The notes: generated from the letters alone by a model not told the origin. Counted from the first letter of the stretch, positions 1 to 9,376 are shown. The stretch is 64,000 bases of DNA from Isoptericola variabilis 225 (GCF_000215105.1 NC_015588.1:1364001-1428000), one strand, 5' to 3'. Made by a program: numbers and translations.

Positions 1-2
1 CC

Positions 3-2195
3 GCGCTCGCCCAGATCGACCGCAGCTTCGGCAAGGGCTCGGTCATGCGGCTCGGCGAGGAGGGGCGCGCCCCGGTGGACGTCATCCCCACCGGCTCGAT
101 CGCTCTCGACGTCGCGCTCGGCATCGGCGGCCTGCCCCGGGGCCGCGTCATCGAGGTCTACGGACCCGAGTCCTCCGGCAAGACGACGGTCGCGCTGCAC
201 GCGGTCGCGAACGCCCAGAAGGCCGGCGGCATCGCGGCCTTCATCGACGCCGAGCACGCGCTCGACCCGGAGTACGCCAAGAAGCTCGGCGTCGACACCG
301 ACGCGCTGCTCGTCTCCCAGCCCGACACCGGTGAGCAGGCGCTCGAGATCGCCGACATGCTCATCCGCTCGGGTGCGCTCGACATCATCGTCATCGACTC
401 CGTCGCGGCCCTCGTGCCCAAGGCCGAGATCGAGGGCGAGATGGGCGACAGCCACGTCGGTCTGCAGGCGCGCCTCATGTCGCAGGCGCTGCGCAAGATC
501 ACGGGCGCGCTCAGCGCCTCGGGCACCACCGCGATCTTCATCAACCAGCTGCGCGAGAAGATCGGCGTGTTCTTCGGTTGTTTCAATTATTCGACCCGCG
601 TGGTTCTCGCCGACGGCACCACGGAGAAGATCGGCAAGATCGTCAATCAGAAGCTGCCGGTCGAGGTCATGTCCTACGACCCGGAGTCCGGCCAGGTCGT
701 CCCGCGCAAGGTCGTCAACTGGTTCGACAACGGACCGGCCGAGCGCTTCCTGCAGTTCACGGTCGAGAAGTCCGGAAAGAACGGCAGCGCCCAGTTCGCG
801 GCGACCGAGAACCACCTCATCCGCACGCCGGGCGGCTGGCGCGAGGCCGGCGAGATCATCGCGGGCGACCGGGTCATGGTCGCCGAGGAGGTACGTCTCT
901 CGGACCAGCAGTGGCAGATGGTGCTCGGCGGCCTGCTGGGCGACGCGAACCTGTCGCCCAACCCGCGCGGTCGGCGCGGCGTACGGTTCCGCATGGGACA
1001 CGGCCCGAAGCAGGTCGCCTACCTCGACTGGAAGGCGTCGATGTTCGGCAACATCGGCCAGACGCGCTCCGAGCGCTCGAGCGGCTCGGTGCACCTCGAC
1101 CTCACTCCGCTGCCGGAGCTCGCGGAGCTCCACCAGGTCGTGTACTTCGGTGACGGCAAGAAGCACATCACCGAGGACTACCTCAAGGCGCTCACACCGC
1201 TGGCGCTCGCGGTCTGGTACATGGACGACTTCTCGTTCCAGGTCCGTTCGAAGGGCTTGCAGACCCGCACCGCCGGCGGCAGCGGGCGCGCCGAGGCCTG
1301 CGTCGACGCGATGAGCCCCGGCTCGCGGGAGCGTCTGGTCGAGTACCTGCGCGACACGCACGGCATCGACTGTTCCCTTCGCCAGCGCGGTGCCAGGCAG
1401 CAGTGGGTCCTCCAGCTCACCACGGCCGGTACGGCCCGGTTCCAGGAGATCATCGCGCCGTACGTGCACCCGTCGATGCAGTACAAGCTGCTCCCGCAGC
1501 ACCGCGGGAAGTTCGCCGTGGCGCCAGAGTTCGTCGAGCCCCGGACGGTCCCCGTCCCGGCGCGCGTGCTCGACGTGCACGTCAAGCCGAAGACCCGGTC
1601 GATGCACCGCTTCGACATCGAGGTGGAGGGCAACCACAACTACTTCGTCGACGGCGTCATGGTGCACAACAGCCCCGAGACGACGACGGGTGGGAAGGCG
1701 CTGAAGTTCTACGCCTCGGTGCGCATGGACATCCGCCGGATCGAGACCCTCAAGGAGGGTACCGAGCCGGTCGGCAACCGCACGCGCGTCAAGGTCGTGA
1801 AGAACAAGATGGCGCCGCCGTTCAAGCAGGCGGAGTTCGACATCCTGTACGGCGTCGGCATCTCGCGCGAGGGCGGCCTCATCGACATGGGCGTGGAGCA
1901 CGGCTTCGTGCGCAAGTCGGGCTCGTGGTTCACGTACGAGGGGGACCAGCTCGGGCAGGGTAAGGAGAATGCGCGCGCCTTCCTGCGCGACAACCCCGAC
2001 CTCGCGAACGAGATTGAGAAGCGCATCAAGGAGAAGCTCGGCGTCGGCGCGAAGCTCGACGCGCCCGCCGAGGACGCGGCTGCGGGTGCGGGCGCCGGTG
2101 CGGCCGCACCGGTGGCGGCGGACGCGACCGCTGCCGCGGCGGCTCCGGCCGGCGGGGCCAAGGCAGGTGCCAAGGGGAAGAAGGCCCCGTTCTGA
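3..2195 (+). CDS. recA: RecA recombinase precursor interrupted by an intein (5' end outside window)
   Basis: RecA is the strand-exchange ATPase of homologous recombination and the co-protease that triggers LexA self-cleavage. The frame is open from base 3, so the true start lies upstream and only a few N-terminal residues are missing. Walker A (GPESSGKTT) lies at 162-188, followed by the core motifs [11 protein letters not shown] and [11 protein letters not shown]. The family sequence then breaks at FFG and resumes at SPETTTGG. Removing the 364-residue insert leaves about 366 visible RecA residues, a normal length. The C-terminal tail is rich in Ala and Gly. recX follows 13 bases later and gluABCD lies beyond, as in corynebacteria. 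Any SOS box for this gene is outside the window. Confidence 0.97.
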   Translation, partial: ALAQIDRSFGKGSVMRLGEEGRAPVDVIPTGSIALDVALGIGGLPRGRVIEVYGPESSGKTTVALHAVANAQKAGGIAAFIDAEHALDPEYAKKLGVDTDALLVSQPDTGEQALEIADMLIRSGALDIIVIDSVAALVPKAEIEGEMGDSHVGLQARLMSQALRKITGALSASGTTAIFINQLREKIGVFFGCFNYSTRVVLADGTTEKIGKIVNQKLPVEVMSYDPESGQVVPRKVVNWFDNGPAERFLQFTVEKSGKNGSAQFAATENHLIRTPGGWREAGEIIAGDRVMVAEEVRLSDQQWQMVLGGLLGDANLSPNPRGRRGVRFRMGHGPKQVAYLDWKASMFGNIGQTRSERSSGSVHLDLTPLPELAELHQVVYFGDGKKHITEDYLKALTPLALAVWYMDDFSFQVRSKGLQTRTAGGSGRAEACVDAMSPGSRERLVEYLRDTHGIDCSLRQRGARQQWVLQLTTAGTARFQEIIAPYVHPSMQYKLLPQHRGKFAVAPEFVEPRTVPVPARVLDVHVKPKTRSMHRFDIEVEGNHNYFVDGVMVHNSPETTTGGKALKFYASVRMDIRRIETLKEGTEPVGNRTRVKVVKNKMAPPFKQAEFDILYGVGISREGGLIDMGVEHGFVRKSGSWFTYEGDQLGQGKENARAFLRDNPDLANEIEKRIKEKLGVGAKLDAPAEDAAAGAGAGAAAPVAADATAAAAAPAGGAKAGAKGKKAPF
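579..1670 (+). mobile_element. RecA intein with LAGLIDADG homing endonuclease
   Basis: This is an in-frame protein-splicing element of 364 residues. It begins with Cys ([13 protein letters not shown], block A) at 579 and ends with VMVHN (block G) at 1670; the next host residue is Ser, a standard +1 nucleophile. Block B carries ATENH, and block F reads [13 protein letters not shown]. Two LAGLIDADG motifs remain, [10 protein letters not shown] and [11 protein letters not shown], each with its acidic residue, so the endonuclease may be active. The insertion point, after FFG and before SPETTTGG, is where I recall the Mycobacterium leprae RecA intein (about 365 residues) sits, and it differs from the M. 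tuberculosis site. The first codons, TGTTTCAATTATTCG, are unusually AT-rich for this genome. Confidence 0.95.
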
Positions 2196-2208
2196 TGGGG
2201 CACGCCTG

Positions 2209-2859
2209 ATGCAGGCAGAGACGGGCGGTCGCGGCGTGGGGAAGCGTCGCGGCCGCCCGGCCGCGTCCGGGAGCGCCCGGTCGGCTGAGCGGCGCCGCCG
2301 GCCCACCGTGGCCGAGCGGTTCGAGGCGGGGGAGCTCAGCGTCGAGGAGGCGTCGGAGAAGGCGCGCGAGACCCTCCTGCGCATCCTCACCGCCGCTCCG
2401 AAGAGCCGCAGGGAGCTCGCACGCTCGCTCGCGCGCAAGGGGTATCCGGAGCAGGTCGTGACGCCGCTGCTCGACCGGTTCGACGAGGTCGGCCTCGTCG
2501 ATGACGCCGCCTACGCCGAGCTCATCGCGAGGACGCGGCACGGCGAGCGCGGCCTCGCGCGCCGCGCGATCGCCGCCGAGCTGCGCCGGCGCGGAATCGA
2601 GGACGACGTCGCCGCGGACGCGCTCGAGCAGATCGAGCCCGAGGACGAGCGTGCCGCCGCGGCCGAGCTGGCTCGCAAGCACGTCGCCCGCACGCGCGGG
2701 CAGGACCGCGAGAAGCGCGTGCGTCGTGCTGTGGCTGCGCTCGCACGCAAGGGACACAGCCCGTCCGTGGCGTTCGGCGCGGTCCGTGAGGCGCTCGCCG
2801 CCGAGGGAGACACCGGCGACCCCGCGGACGACGACCTGCCGCCGTTCGACGACGCCTGA
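2209..2859 (+). CDS. recX: RecX regulatory protein
   Basis: RecX binds RecA filaments and limits RecA ATPase and strand-exchange activity. The 216-residue product is mostly helical and charged, with three RecX-type three-helix repeats (for example SRRELARSLARKGYPEQVV and RRAIAAELRRRGIEDD) after a basic N-terminal tail of about 45 residues. The ATG at 2209 is 13 bases after the recA stop. The open frame reaches back to 1969, but that part lies over recA and is not credible. The gene probably shares the recA transcript. The C-terminus is acidic. Confidence 0.92.
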   Translation: MQAETGGRGVGKRRGRPAASGSARSAERRRRPTVAERFEAGELSVEEASEKARETLLRILTAAPKSRRELARSLARKGYPEQVVTPLLDRFDEVGLVDDAAYAELIARTRHGERGLARRAIAAELRRRGIEDDVAADALEQIEPEDERAAAAELARKHVARTRGQDREKRVRRAVAALARKGHSPSVAFGAVREALAAEGDTGDPADDDLPPFDDA

Positions 2860-2870
2860 CGGCGGAGGAC

Positions 2871-2921
2871 GCGCTACTTCGGCGCGTGCTGCGCTACTTC
2901 GGCGCGTGCTGCGCTACTTCG
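2871..2921. repeat. Tandem 20-bp repeat between convergent genes
   Basis: The unit GCGCTACTTCGGCGCGTGCT occurs at 2871-2890 and 2891-2910, and a third copy begins at 2911 (first 11 bases). It lies between recX and the convergent gluD. Its reverse complement contains CGAAGTAGCGC, close to motifs in two other convergent gaps (8169-8243 and 12496-12569). No open frame or RNA gene covers it. The role is unknown. Confidence 0.85.
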
Positions 2922-2972
2922 CGTGGCACGGAGAGGTGCACGCGAACGCGCGGGACGCTGTAACGCGGAACG

Positions 2973-3935
2973 CTACGACCAGCGCGCCGGAGGTTCGGGA
3001 CTCTCCGGCGGGGGACCGGGGCGAGCACCCGTACGGGTGTCCGGCCCGGCCGGTGCACCCTCGACGGCGGTCGCGCCGACGCCGACGCCGGTCTCGAGCC
3101 CCGCGGCCCCGATGCCGGTCCGGCCCGACGTGCGGCGGAGCGTCCGGCTCAGGCGCTCGGCGAGCCGTGAGAGTGCCCAGTTGATGACGATGAACAGCAC
3201 GGCCGCCACCGCCAGCGATTGGAGGATGTTCCCGTGCCCCGAGCCGAGCCGGCGGGCGTGCTGCAGCAGCTCGCTGTAGGCGATGATCGCGCCGAGCGCG
3301 GAGTCCTTGAGGACCACGACGAGCTGCGAGACGAGCGCGGGGAGCATGGCCACGAGGGCCTGCGGCAGCTCGACGGAGCGCAGCGACTGCCCGCGCGTGA
3401 GCCCGACGGAGAGCGCGGCCTCGCGCTGCCCCGAGGGCAGCCCGTAGACGCCCGAGCGCACGAGCTCGGCCACGACCGAGCCGTTGTAGAGGATCAGGGC
3501 GATCACCACGCCCCAGAACGACGGGACGGGCGTCAGGTCGTTGATCCCCAGCAGCAGCCAGAAGAAGATCATCATGAGCAGCACGGGGACCGCGCGGAAG
3601 AACTCGACCACGAGCCCCGCGGCGAGCCGGACGACGGCGTTCTGGGCGAGCCGCCCGAGCCCGAACAGCAGCCCGAAGACCAGGGCGCCGACGATCGCCA
3701 CGGCGGCGGCGCGCAGCGTGTAGCCGAGGCCGGGCAGGTAGTAGTTCTGCCAGGCGTTCGCGTCCACCGCGCGCAGCCAGAGCTCGGGCGCCAGCTGGCC
3801 CTTCTCCCCGAGCTGGACGAGGAGGAACGCGACGACGGCCAGCACGAGGAGCGCGCCGACGATGCTGCCGACGAGGGTGATCCGCCGGGCGCGCGGTCCC
3901 GAGGCGTCGAAGAGGACGGTCTGCTGGGGCTTCAT
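2973..3935 (-). CDS. gluD: Glutamate/polar amino acid ABC transporter permease (GluD-like)
   Basis: This is one of two inner-membrane permeases of a type-I importer for glutamate or a related polar amino acid. The 320-residue product starts MKPQQTVLFD, crosses the membrane about five to six times, and holds the EAA loop region (REAALSVGLTRGQSLRSVELPQAL) that contacts the ATPase. The C-terminus is a Pro/Gly-rich tail with no homologous role that I recognise. The ATG at 3935 overlaps the gluC stop by four bases (ATGA), so I chose it over the longer open frame. It is the last gene of an operon transcribed in the order gluA, gluB, gluC, gluD. Confidence 0.92.
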   Translation of the reverse strand: MKPQQTVLFDASGPRARRITLVGSIVGALLVLAVVAFLLVQLGEKGQLAPELWLRAVDANAWQNYYLPGLGYTLRAAAVAIVGALVFGLLFGLGRLAQNAVVRLAAGLVVEFFRAVPVLLMMIFFWLLLGINDLTPVPSFWGVVIALILYNGSVVAELVRSGVYGLPSGQREAALSVGLTRGQSLRSVELPQALVAMLPALVSQLVVVLKDSALGAIIAYSELLQHARRLGSGHGNILQSLAVAAVLFIVINWALSRLAERLSRTLRRTSGRTGIGAAGLETGVGVGATAVEGAPAGPDTRTGARPGPPPESPEPPARWS

Positions 3936-4609
3936 CGACGCACCGCCAGTCGCTGCGAGAAGTACGTGGAGGCCAGGCCCACGGGGGTCACGAGGATCAC
4001 GTAGCCGATCGCGAAGGTGAGGAAGATGGCGTAGATGTAGCTGGAGTTGAACTCGATCATGGTCTTCATGACCGAGGACGTCTCCGTGGCGACGCTCGCC
4101 GCGGCGGCGACGGTCGTGTTCTTGATGAGCGCGATCATCACGTTGCCCAGCGGGGCGATCGAGCCGCGGAAGGCCTGCGGAAGGATGATCAGGCGCGCCG
4201 AGGCCAGGAACGGCAGCCCGATGGCGCGCGCGGCCTCCGCCTGCCCGATCGGCACCGTGTTGACGCCCGAGCGGATCGCCTCGCAGACGAACGCCGCGTG
4301 GTACACCGCCAGGCCGACGACGGCCAGCCGGAAGAAGTTGCTGTTGAAGTCGGTCGAGAGCGAGACGCTGAGCTGGCCCCAGGCGCCCAGGACCATGAAG
4401 ACCATGATGATGGTCAGCGGGGTGTTCCGGAACACCGTCACGTAGGCGCCCCCGGCCCAGCGCAGCGTCGGGATGGGCGAGATCCGGAAGAGCGCGAGCA
4501 CCGACCCGAGGGCCAGCGCGAGGATCGCCGCCCAGAAGGCGAGCTGGATGTTCACCCAGAACGCGCCGAGCACGTCGTAGCTCCGGACGAGGTTGAGGTA
4601 GTCCCCCAC
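3932..4609 (-). CDS. gluC: Glutamate/polar amino acid ABC transporter permease (GluC-like)
   Basis: This is the partner permease of GluD, 225 residues. It has a short N-terminus, about five membrane segments, the conserved FRNTPLTIIMVF segment typical of HisMQ-type amino acid permeases, and an EAA loop (AEAARAIGLPFLASARLIILPQAF). It overlaps gluD by ATGA. A strong hairpin separates it from gluB upstream. The glutamate assignment rests on operon order and on its position next to recA-recX, which matches corynebacterial gluABCD. Confidence 0.92.
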   Translation of the reverse strand: MGDYLNLVRSYDVLGAFWVNIQLAFWAAILALALGSVLALFRISPIPTLRWAGGAYVTVFRNTPLTIIMVFMVLGAWGQLSVSLSTDFNSNFFRLAVVGLAVYHAAFVCEAIRSGVNTVPIGQAEAARAIGLPFLASARLIILPQAFRGSIAPLGNVMIALIKNTTVAAAASVATETSSVMKTMIEFNSSYIYAIFLTFAIGYVILVTPVGLASTYFSQRLAVRR

Positions 4610-4660
4610 GGGATCGGCTTCTCCTCTCGAGGTGTGCGGCCCGGGGCCGCTCGGGCCCCG

Positions 4661-4702
4661 GCACGCCGGGGCCCGCCGTCGTCGTGGCGGGCCCCGGTGT
4701 GC
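4661..4702 (-). terminator. Intercistronic hairpin between gluB and gluC
   Basis: Arms 4661-4677 and 4686-4702 pair over 17 bp with a single non-Watson-Crick position and an 8-base loop. No T-run follows on the minus strand, so this looks more like a partial terminator or mRNA-stabilising hairpin. Such a structure after a binding-protein gene would let gluB message exceed gluC-gluD message; that role is inferred. Confidence 0.7.
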
Positions 4703-4719
4703 TCAGGCGGTGTCAGCCC

Positions 4720-5586
4720 TCACGAGCAGGGCTGGAACTCCGGCGGGTTGAGCGACTCGTTCGGGGTGTAGCCCGTGCCCTCGGTGTTCGCCCTGACGAA
4801 CTCCTCCCAGGAGCCGTCGTCGATCATCTCCTGCAGGGCGGTGTTGATCTCCTCGCAGAGCTCGACCTCGCCCTTCGGGATGCCGACGCCGTAGTTCTCC
4901 TCGGAGAACGGGTTGCCGACGACCTTGACCTTGCCCTGGTTGGCCGGCTGCGCGCCGAGGCCGGCGAGGATGATGTCGTCCGTCGTGACCGCGTCGACCT
5001 GGCCCGCGACGAGCGCGGTCACGCACTCGGCGTAGCCCGGCTGCTCGAGCAGGTTGACGCCCGCGGCGTGCTCGTCCTTGATGCGCTGCGCCGAGGTCGA
5101 GCCCGTGACCGAGCACAGGTTCTTGCCCTCGAGCGCCTCCGGGCCGGTGATGTCGGTGTTGTCGGCGGCGACCAGCAGGTCCTGGCCGGCCACGAAGTAC
5201 GGTCCCGCGAACGAGACGGTCTCGCGGCGCTCGTCGGTGATCGAGTAGGTCGCGAAGATCATGTCGACCTGACCCGTGGACAGCAGCGTCTCGCGCTGGG
5301 CCGAGGGCGCCTCGACCCACTCGATCTGGTCCTCGGAGTACCCCAGCTTCTCGGCGACGTACTTGGCGACGTCGACGTCGAAGCCGGACGGCTCCTCGCC
5401 CTCCATGAAGCCGAGGCCGGGCTGGTCGAACTTGATGCCGATCGTCAGCGAGCCGCCCTCGCCCTCGCCGCCGTCGCCGCCGCCCGTGGCGCCGGTGCCG
5501 CCCGGCTCGTCGCCCCCGCCGCAGGCGGCGAGGGTGAGGGCGGCAGCCGCCGCGAGGGCGATCGCCCCTGTGGTGCGCGTGCGCAT
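4720..5586 (-). CDS. gluB: Glutamate-binding lipoprotein of ABC transporter (GluB-like)
   Basis: This extracytoplasmic solute-binding lipoprotein has 288 residues. A signal peptide (MRTRTTGAIALAAAAALTL) leads into the lipobox LAAC, whose Cys is lipidated, followed by a Gly/Glu-rich linker and a family-3 periplasmic-binding fold (SLTIGIKFDQPG, SGFDVDVAKYVA, MIFATYSIT). The ATG at 5586 has a GGGAAAG ribosome site just upstream, and the lipobox position confirms this start; the open frame extends further but over gluA. The substrate is most likely glutamate or aspartate, from family and operon context. Confidence 0.93.
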   Translation of the reverse strand: MRTRTTGAIALAAAAALTLAACGGGDEPGGTGATGGGDGGEGEGGSLTIGIKFDQPGLGFMEGEEPSGFDVDVAKYVAEKLGYSEDQIEWVEAPSAQRETLLSTGQVDMIFATYSITDERRETVSFAGPYFVAGQDLLVAADNTDITGPEALEGKNLCSVTGSTSAQRIKDEHAAGVNLLEQPGYAECVTALVAGQVDAVTTDDIILAGLGAQPANQGKVKVVGNPFSEENYGVGIPKGEVELCEEINTALQEMIDDGSWEEFVRANTEGTGYTPNESLNPPEFQPCS

Positions 5587-5621
5587 GTGCTTTCCCTTCG
5601 TCGGTGGTTCTGTGGAACCGG

Positions 5622-6416
5622 TCAGTGCGTCAGGATCTTGGACAGGAAGTCCTTGGCCCGGTCGCTCCTCGGGTTGGTGAAGAACTCCTCGGGCGTGGCC
5701 TGCTCGACGATCTGGCCGTCGGACATGAAGACGACACGGTCGGCGGCCTTGCGCGCGAACCCCATCTCGTGCGTGACGACGACCATGGTCATGCCCTCGC
5801 GGGCGAGGGCGACCATGGCGTCGAGCACCTCGTTGATCATCTCGGGGTCGAGCGCCGAGGTCGGCTCGTCGAAGAGCATCACCTTCGGGTGCATCGCGAG
5901 CGAGCGTGCGATCGCGACGCGCTGCTGCTGGCCGCCCGAGAGCTGCGCGGGCACCTTGTGGGCCTGGTTCTTCACGCCCACGCGGTCCAGGAGCGCGAGC
6001 GCCTCCTTCTCGGCCTCGGCCTTGCCCACGCGGCGAACCTTGCGCGGCCCGAGCGTGACGTTGTCCAGCACCGTCTTGTGCGCGAACAGGTTGAAGGACT
6101 GGAACACCATCCCCACGTCCGCGCGCAGGCGGGCCAGCTCGCGGCCCTCCTCGGGCAGCGGCTGACCGTCGATCCGGATCGTCCCGGAGTCGATCGGCTC
6201 GAGCCGGTTGATCGCGCGGCACAGCGTGGACTTGCCGGACCCCGACGGCCCGATGACGACGAGCACCTCGCCCTTGCGCACCGTGAGGTTGATGTCGCGC
6301 AGGACGTGGAGGTCGCCGAAGTGCTTGTTGACGTCCACCAGCTCCACGAGCGGGGGCCCGAGGTGCGACGCCGTCGCCGCCTGCTCGGTCGTGGTGGTCG
6401 CTTCGCCGTGATCCAT
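5622..6416 (-). CDS. gluA: Glutamate ABC transporter ATPase (GluA-like)
   Basis: This cytoplasmic ATPase drives the importer. Its 264 residues include Walker A (GPSGSGKST), a Q-loop (MVFQSFNLF), signature LSGGQQQR, Walker B ([12 protein letters not shown]) and the H-loop in VVTHEMGF, all intact. The N-terminus carries about 22 extra polar residues before the domain. It is the first gene of the operon, divergent from miaB. A TAGGTT hexamer on the minus strand (6423-6428) lies six bases before the ATG, so the message is probably leaderless. Confidence 0.95.
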   Translation of the reverse strand: MDHGEATTTTEQAATASHLGPPLVELVDVNKHFGDLHVLRDINLTVRKGEVLVVIGPSGSGKSTLCRAINRLEPIDSGTIRIDGQPLPEEGRELARLRADVGMVFQSFNLFAHKTVLDNVTLGPRKVRRVGKAEAEKEALALLDRVGVKNQAHKVPAQLSGGQQQRVAIARSLAMHPKVMLFDEPTSALDPEMINEVLDAMVALAREGMTMVVVTHEMGFARKAADRVVFMSDGQIVEQATPEEFFTNPRSDRAKDFLSKILTH

Positions 6417-6516
6417 CCCTCGAACCTAACCAGTCGTTGTTACGTCTACCAGCGTCTACGGTCTTGCGTCGGCAACGAATCCGTAACGACGCGAACCGGA
6501 ACGTACCCTAGAGGCG
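6417..6516. promoter_or_regulatory. Divergent promoter region gluA/miaB
   Basis: Two outward -10-like hexamers are visible: TAGGTT (minus strand, 6423-6428) six bases from the gluA start, and TACCCT (6504-6509) seven bases from the miaB start. Between them CGTCTAC is repeated at 6443-6449 and 6453-6459 (10-bp spacing), and GTCGTT-type sequence near 6433 faces an inverted GTAACGAC near 6483. The repeats could be an operator; no regulator is identified. Confidence 0.55.
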
Positions 6517-8175
6517 ATGTCCACCACCATGTCTACCGCCATGCCTGCCGGCGTGCCCGCGCCCGCGCCCGTCGACGGACCGCACGCGTCCGCCGAGATG
6601 CCGCGCACCTACGTCGTGCGCACGCTCGGCTGCCAGATGAACGTCCACGACTCCGAGCACATGGCCGGCATGCTCGAGCAGGCCGGCTACACGCGCGCGT
6701 CCGCGCAGGACGAGGCGGCGAACGCGGCGGACGTCGTCGTCATCAACACGTGCGCCGTGCGCGAGAACGCCGCCACGCGGCTGTACGGCAACCTGGGGCA
6801 GCTCGCGAGCGTCAAGGCGGCGCGGCCCGGCATGCAGATCGCGGTGGGCGGCTGCCTCGCGCAGAAGGACCGCGGCGAGATCGTGGCGAAGGCGCCGTGG
6901 GTCGACGTCGTGTTCGGGACGCACAACCTCGACGCGCTGCCGGTGCTGCTCGAGCGTGCGCGCCACAACGCCGAGGCCCAGGTCGAGATCGCCGAGTCGC
7001 TGCAGGTCTTCCCGTCGACGCTGCCCACGCGGCGCGAGAGCGTGTACGCGGGCTGGGTGTCGATCTCGGTCGGGTGCAACAACACGTGCACGTTCTGCAT
7101 CGTGCCCCACCTGCGCGGCAAGGAGCGCGACCGCCGGCCGGGCGAGATCCTCGCCGAGGTCCAGGCCCTGGTCGACGCCGGCGCGATCGAGGTGACGCTG
7201 CTCGGCCAGAACGTCAACAGCTACGGGGTCGAGTTCGGCGACCGCGGCGCGTTCGCCAAGCTGCTGCGCGCGTGCGGGACGATCGAGGGCCTCGAGCGCG
7301 TCCGGTTCACCTCGCCGCACCCGGCCGCCTTCACCGACGACGTGATCGCGGCCATGGCCGAGACCCCGAACGTCATGCCGCAGCTGCACATGCCGCTGCA
7401 GTCGGGCTCCGACCGCGTCCTGCGCGCGATGCGGCGGTCCTACCGGTCCGAGCGCTTCCTCGGGATCCTCGACCGCGTGCGCGCCGCCCTGCCCGACGCC
7501 GCGATCACCACGGACGTCATCGTCGGCTTCCCCGGCGAGACCGAGGAGGACTTCGCCGAGACGCTGCGCGTCGTCGAGGCCTCGCGGTTCAGCTCGGCGT
7601 TCATGTTCCAGTACTCGCCGCGACCCGGCACGCCGGCCGCGACGATGGAGGGCCAGCTGCCCAAGGAGGTCGTCCAGGAGCGGTTCGAGCGCCTCGTCGC
7701 GCTCCAGGAGCGCATCAGCGCCGAGGAGTCCGCGGCGCAGGTCGGCCGGACGCTCGAGGTCCTCGTCGCCGAGGGCTCGGGCAAGAAGGACGGCGCCACG
7801 CACCGCCTGTCGGGCCGCGCGCCCGACAACCGGCTGGTGCACCTCGCGCTGCCCGACGGCGTCGCGGTCGCGGGCGACCAGCCCACGTCGCTCGCCGACC
7901 CCCGCCTTGCCGACGCCGCCGACCTGGACCCGCGCCTGCCGCGCCCGGGCGACGTCGTCACGGTCGAGGTCACGCGCGCCGCACCGCACCACCTCATCGC
8001 CGACTCGGCGCTCGCGGGCGGGACGTTCGCCGTGCGGCGCACCCGCTCGGGCGACGCCTGGGCGCGGCGCGAGACCGCGCGCCTGGGCGGCGGGGACGAC
8101 CACCACGGCCACGGCGCGCCGGCGCCCGCCGGCCCCGTCGTCCTCGGCATGCCGAGTCTTCGCCGCGCGAGATAG
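6517..8175 (+). CDS. miaB: tRNA methylthiotransferase MiaB
   Basis: MiaB is a radical-SAM enzyme with two 4Fe-4S clusters that adds the methylthio group to i6A37 of tRNA. The 552-residue product has the N-terminal cluster domain ([33 protein letters not shown]), the radical-SAM motif CNNTCTFC (Cys188, 192 and 195) and a C-terminal TRAM region. It works after MiaA, encoded about 2.4 kb downstream. The first ATG (6517) follows a TACCCT hexamer by seven bases; ATG 6529 is a weaker alternative. The stop codon lies inside an intergenic repeat. Confidence 0.96.
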   Translation: MSTTMSTAMPAGVPAPAPVDGPHASAEMPRTYVVRTLGCQMNVHDSEHMAGMLEQAGYTRASAQDEAANAADVVVINTCAVRENAATRLYGNLGQLASVKAARPGMQIAVGGCLAQKDRGEIVAKAPWVDVVFGTHNLDALPVLLERARHNAEAQVEIAESLQVFPSTLPTRRESVYAGWVSISVGCNNTCTFCIVPHLRGKERDRRPGEILAEVQALVDAGAIEVTLLGQNVNSYGVEFGDRGAFAKLLRACGTIEGLERVRFTSPHPAAFTDDVIAAMAETPNVMPQLHMPLQSGSDRVLRAMRRSYRSERFLGILDRVRAALPDAAITTDVIVGFPGETEEDFAETLRVVEASRFSSAFMFQYSPRPGTPAATMEGQLPKEVVQERFERLVALQERISAEESAAQVGRTLEVLVAEGSGKKDGATHRLSGRAPDNRLVHLALPDGVAVAGDQPTSLADPRLADAADLDPRLPRPGDVVTVEVTRAAPHHLIADSALAGGTFAVRRTRSGDAWARRETARLGGGDDHHGHGAPAPAGPVVLGMPSLRRAR

Positions 8176-8243
8176 CGATCCGTCGTCGAGATAGCGACGT
8201 GCGACGCCCACGGGGGCGTCGGGCGTCGACGGACCGCTATCTC
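8169..8243. repeat. Inverted-repeat element with GAGATAGCG units, probable bidirectional terminator
   Basis: GAGATAGCGA occurs at 8169-8178 and 8188-8197, and CGCTATCTC inverted at 8235-8243. Arms 8169-8185 and 8227-8243 pair over 17 bp with one mismatch, enclosing a second hairpin built from CGACGCCC/GGGCGTCG. It sits between the convergent miaB and YbjN genes and includes the miaB stop. It probably ends transcription from both sides. The motif resembles the elements at 2871 and 12496. Confidence 0.75.
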
Positions 8244-8251
8244 GGCGAGGG

Positions 8252-8791
8252 TCAGTCGCCGGGCGTCAGCGCGCCGACGGTCGCGAAGAACTGCGTCGCG
8301 GTCACGAGCCCGCACGACACCGTCGCGGCGAGCTGCTCGTCCGTCGCGCCGTGCTCGAAGTCGACCGACACCTCGGCGTAGAGCGCCAGGCCCTCGGCCT
8401 CCTCGCGCACGTAGACCTTCGGCCACACGCGCTCGCGGTTCCAGTCGTTGACGGCCTGCAGCACCGACAGCCGTGCCTGCGGCGAGATGCTGCCCGACCA
8501 GCGCCCGCGGACCTGCAGGATCTCGTCGCGCGAGCCGAGCAGCAGGAACCAGAAGCGGTTGCCGTCCCACGTGCCCGTCACGTCCCCGTCGCCGTCGACC
8601 CGGAAGCGGTACCCGCGGCGCTCGAGGTCCTCGGCGACCCGCTCGCGGCTCAGCGGGAGCGGCACCACGGGCGGCACGACGGCGGACGCGCGCCCCGGAA
8701 CGACCCGTCGCGGCCCGCGTCCCAGCCGTGCCCGGACGCCGCGCACCGCCCGCCCCGCGACGGCCAGGGCGCGGTGCCAGGCGGGCGTCAC
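8252..8791 (-). CDS. YbjN-domain protein (second of a pair)
   Basis: This is a 179-residue protein of the YbjN family, which adopts a type-III-secretion-chaperone-like fold; its biochemical role is unknown. The N-terminus is Arg/Val-rich and basic, then the domain carries YRFRVDGDGDVTGTWDGN, ILQVRGRW, NDWNRERVWPKVYVR and VDFEHGATDEQL. It is clearly paralogous to the gene just upstream. The GTG at 8791 overlaps that gene's stop by four bases, so the two are translationally coupled. It converges on miaB across a repeat element. Confidence 0.82.
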   Translation of the reverse strand: MTPAWHRALAVAGRAVRGVRARLGRGPRRVVPGRASAVVPPVVPLPLSRERVAEDLERRGYRFRVDGDGDVTGTWDGNRFWFLLLGSRDEILQVRGRWSGSISPQARLSVLQAVNDWNRERVWPKVYVREEAEGLALYAEVSVDFEHGATDEQLAATVSCGLVTATQFFATVGALTPGD

Positions 8792-9336
8792 GGCGCCTCC
8801 TGCACGGGGTCGGGGTAGCGCTCGTCGAGGTGCTCGAAGAACATCGACCCGGTCGTCAGCCCGCACTGGAACAGCTGGTCGAGCTGGTCGTCCGTCGCGC
8901 CGTGCTCGACGTCGACCGTCACGTCGGCGCAGACGACCACCGCGCCGTCGTCGCGCACGCGGACGTACGTCTTGGGCCAGATGCGCTCGGCGTTCCACTC
9001 GTTGCAGAGCTCGAGGACCTCCTCGAGCCGCTCGATCGTGAGCACGCGGTGCCACTGGCCGCGCACCTGGAGCACCTCGCCGTGGTCGCCGAGGACCAGG
9101 AAGTAGAACAGCCAGCCGTGCCACAGGCCGCCGACGTCGCCGTCGGAGTCGACGAAGTACGAGAAGCCGGAGTCCTCCAGCCAGGCGGTGATGCGCTCGC
9201 GCGTCAGCGGGGCGGGCGCCGTGGGCCCGTCGGGGCCCATCGTGCTCGCGAGGATGCTCTCGACGCGGGCCCGCAGCTCGTCGTCGCGCAGCTCCTCGGA
9301 GGACCTGCTGGTCCGGCGTGACCCGAAGAACTTCAC
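8788..9336 (-). CDS. YbjN-domain protein (first of a pair)
   Basis: This 182-residue paralogue of the adjacent gene shares the same landmarks: FSYFVDSDGDVGGLWHG, LQVRGQW, NEWNAERIWPKTYVR and VDVEHGATDDQL. The start is set at GTG 9336 (VKFFGSRR) because TAGCGT on the minus strand (9344-9349) ends seven bases before it; the alternative GTG at 9345 would overlap that hexamer. The gene is divergent from the neighbour at 9377. Function is unknown; tandem copies suggest a heteromer or related roles. Confidence 0.78.
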   Translation of the reverse strand: MKFFGSRRTSRSSEELRDDELRARVESILASTMGPDGPTAPAPLTRERITAWLEDSGFSYFVDSDGDVGGLWHGWLFYFLVLGDHGEVLQVRGQWHRVLTIERLEEVLELCNEWNAERIWPKTYVRVRDDGAVVVCADVTVDVEHGATDDQLDQLFQCGLTTGSMFFEHLDERYPDPVQEAP

Positions 9337-9376
9337 CGCACCCACGCTACACGCCTCGCCCGGTAGGTTGGTCGGC

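Noticed and set aside
1969..2208. Longer recX
   Set aside because: The extension lies entirely within recA and is Arg/Pro low-complexity.
2871..2921. Possible CRISPR-like repeat
   Set aside because: Units are directly adjacent with no spacers and only 2.5 copies; no cas genes.
9337..9345. GTG 9345 as start of the first YbjN gene
   Set aside because: It overlaps the TAGCGT hexamer; GTG 9336 has the usual seven-base offset.
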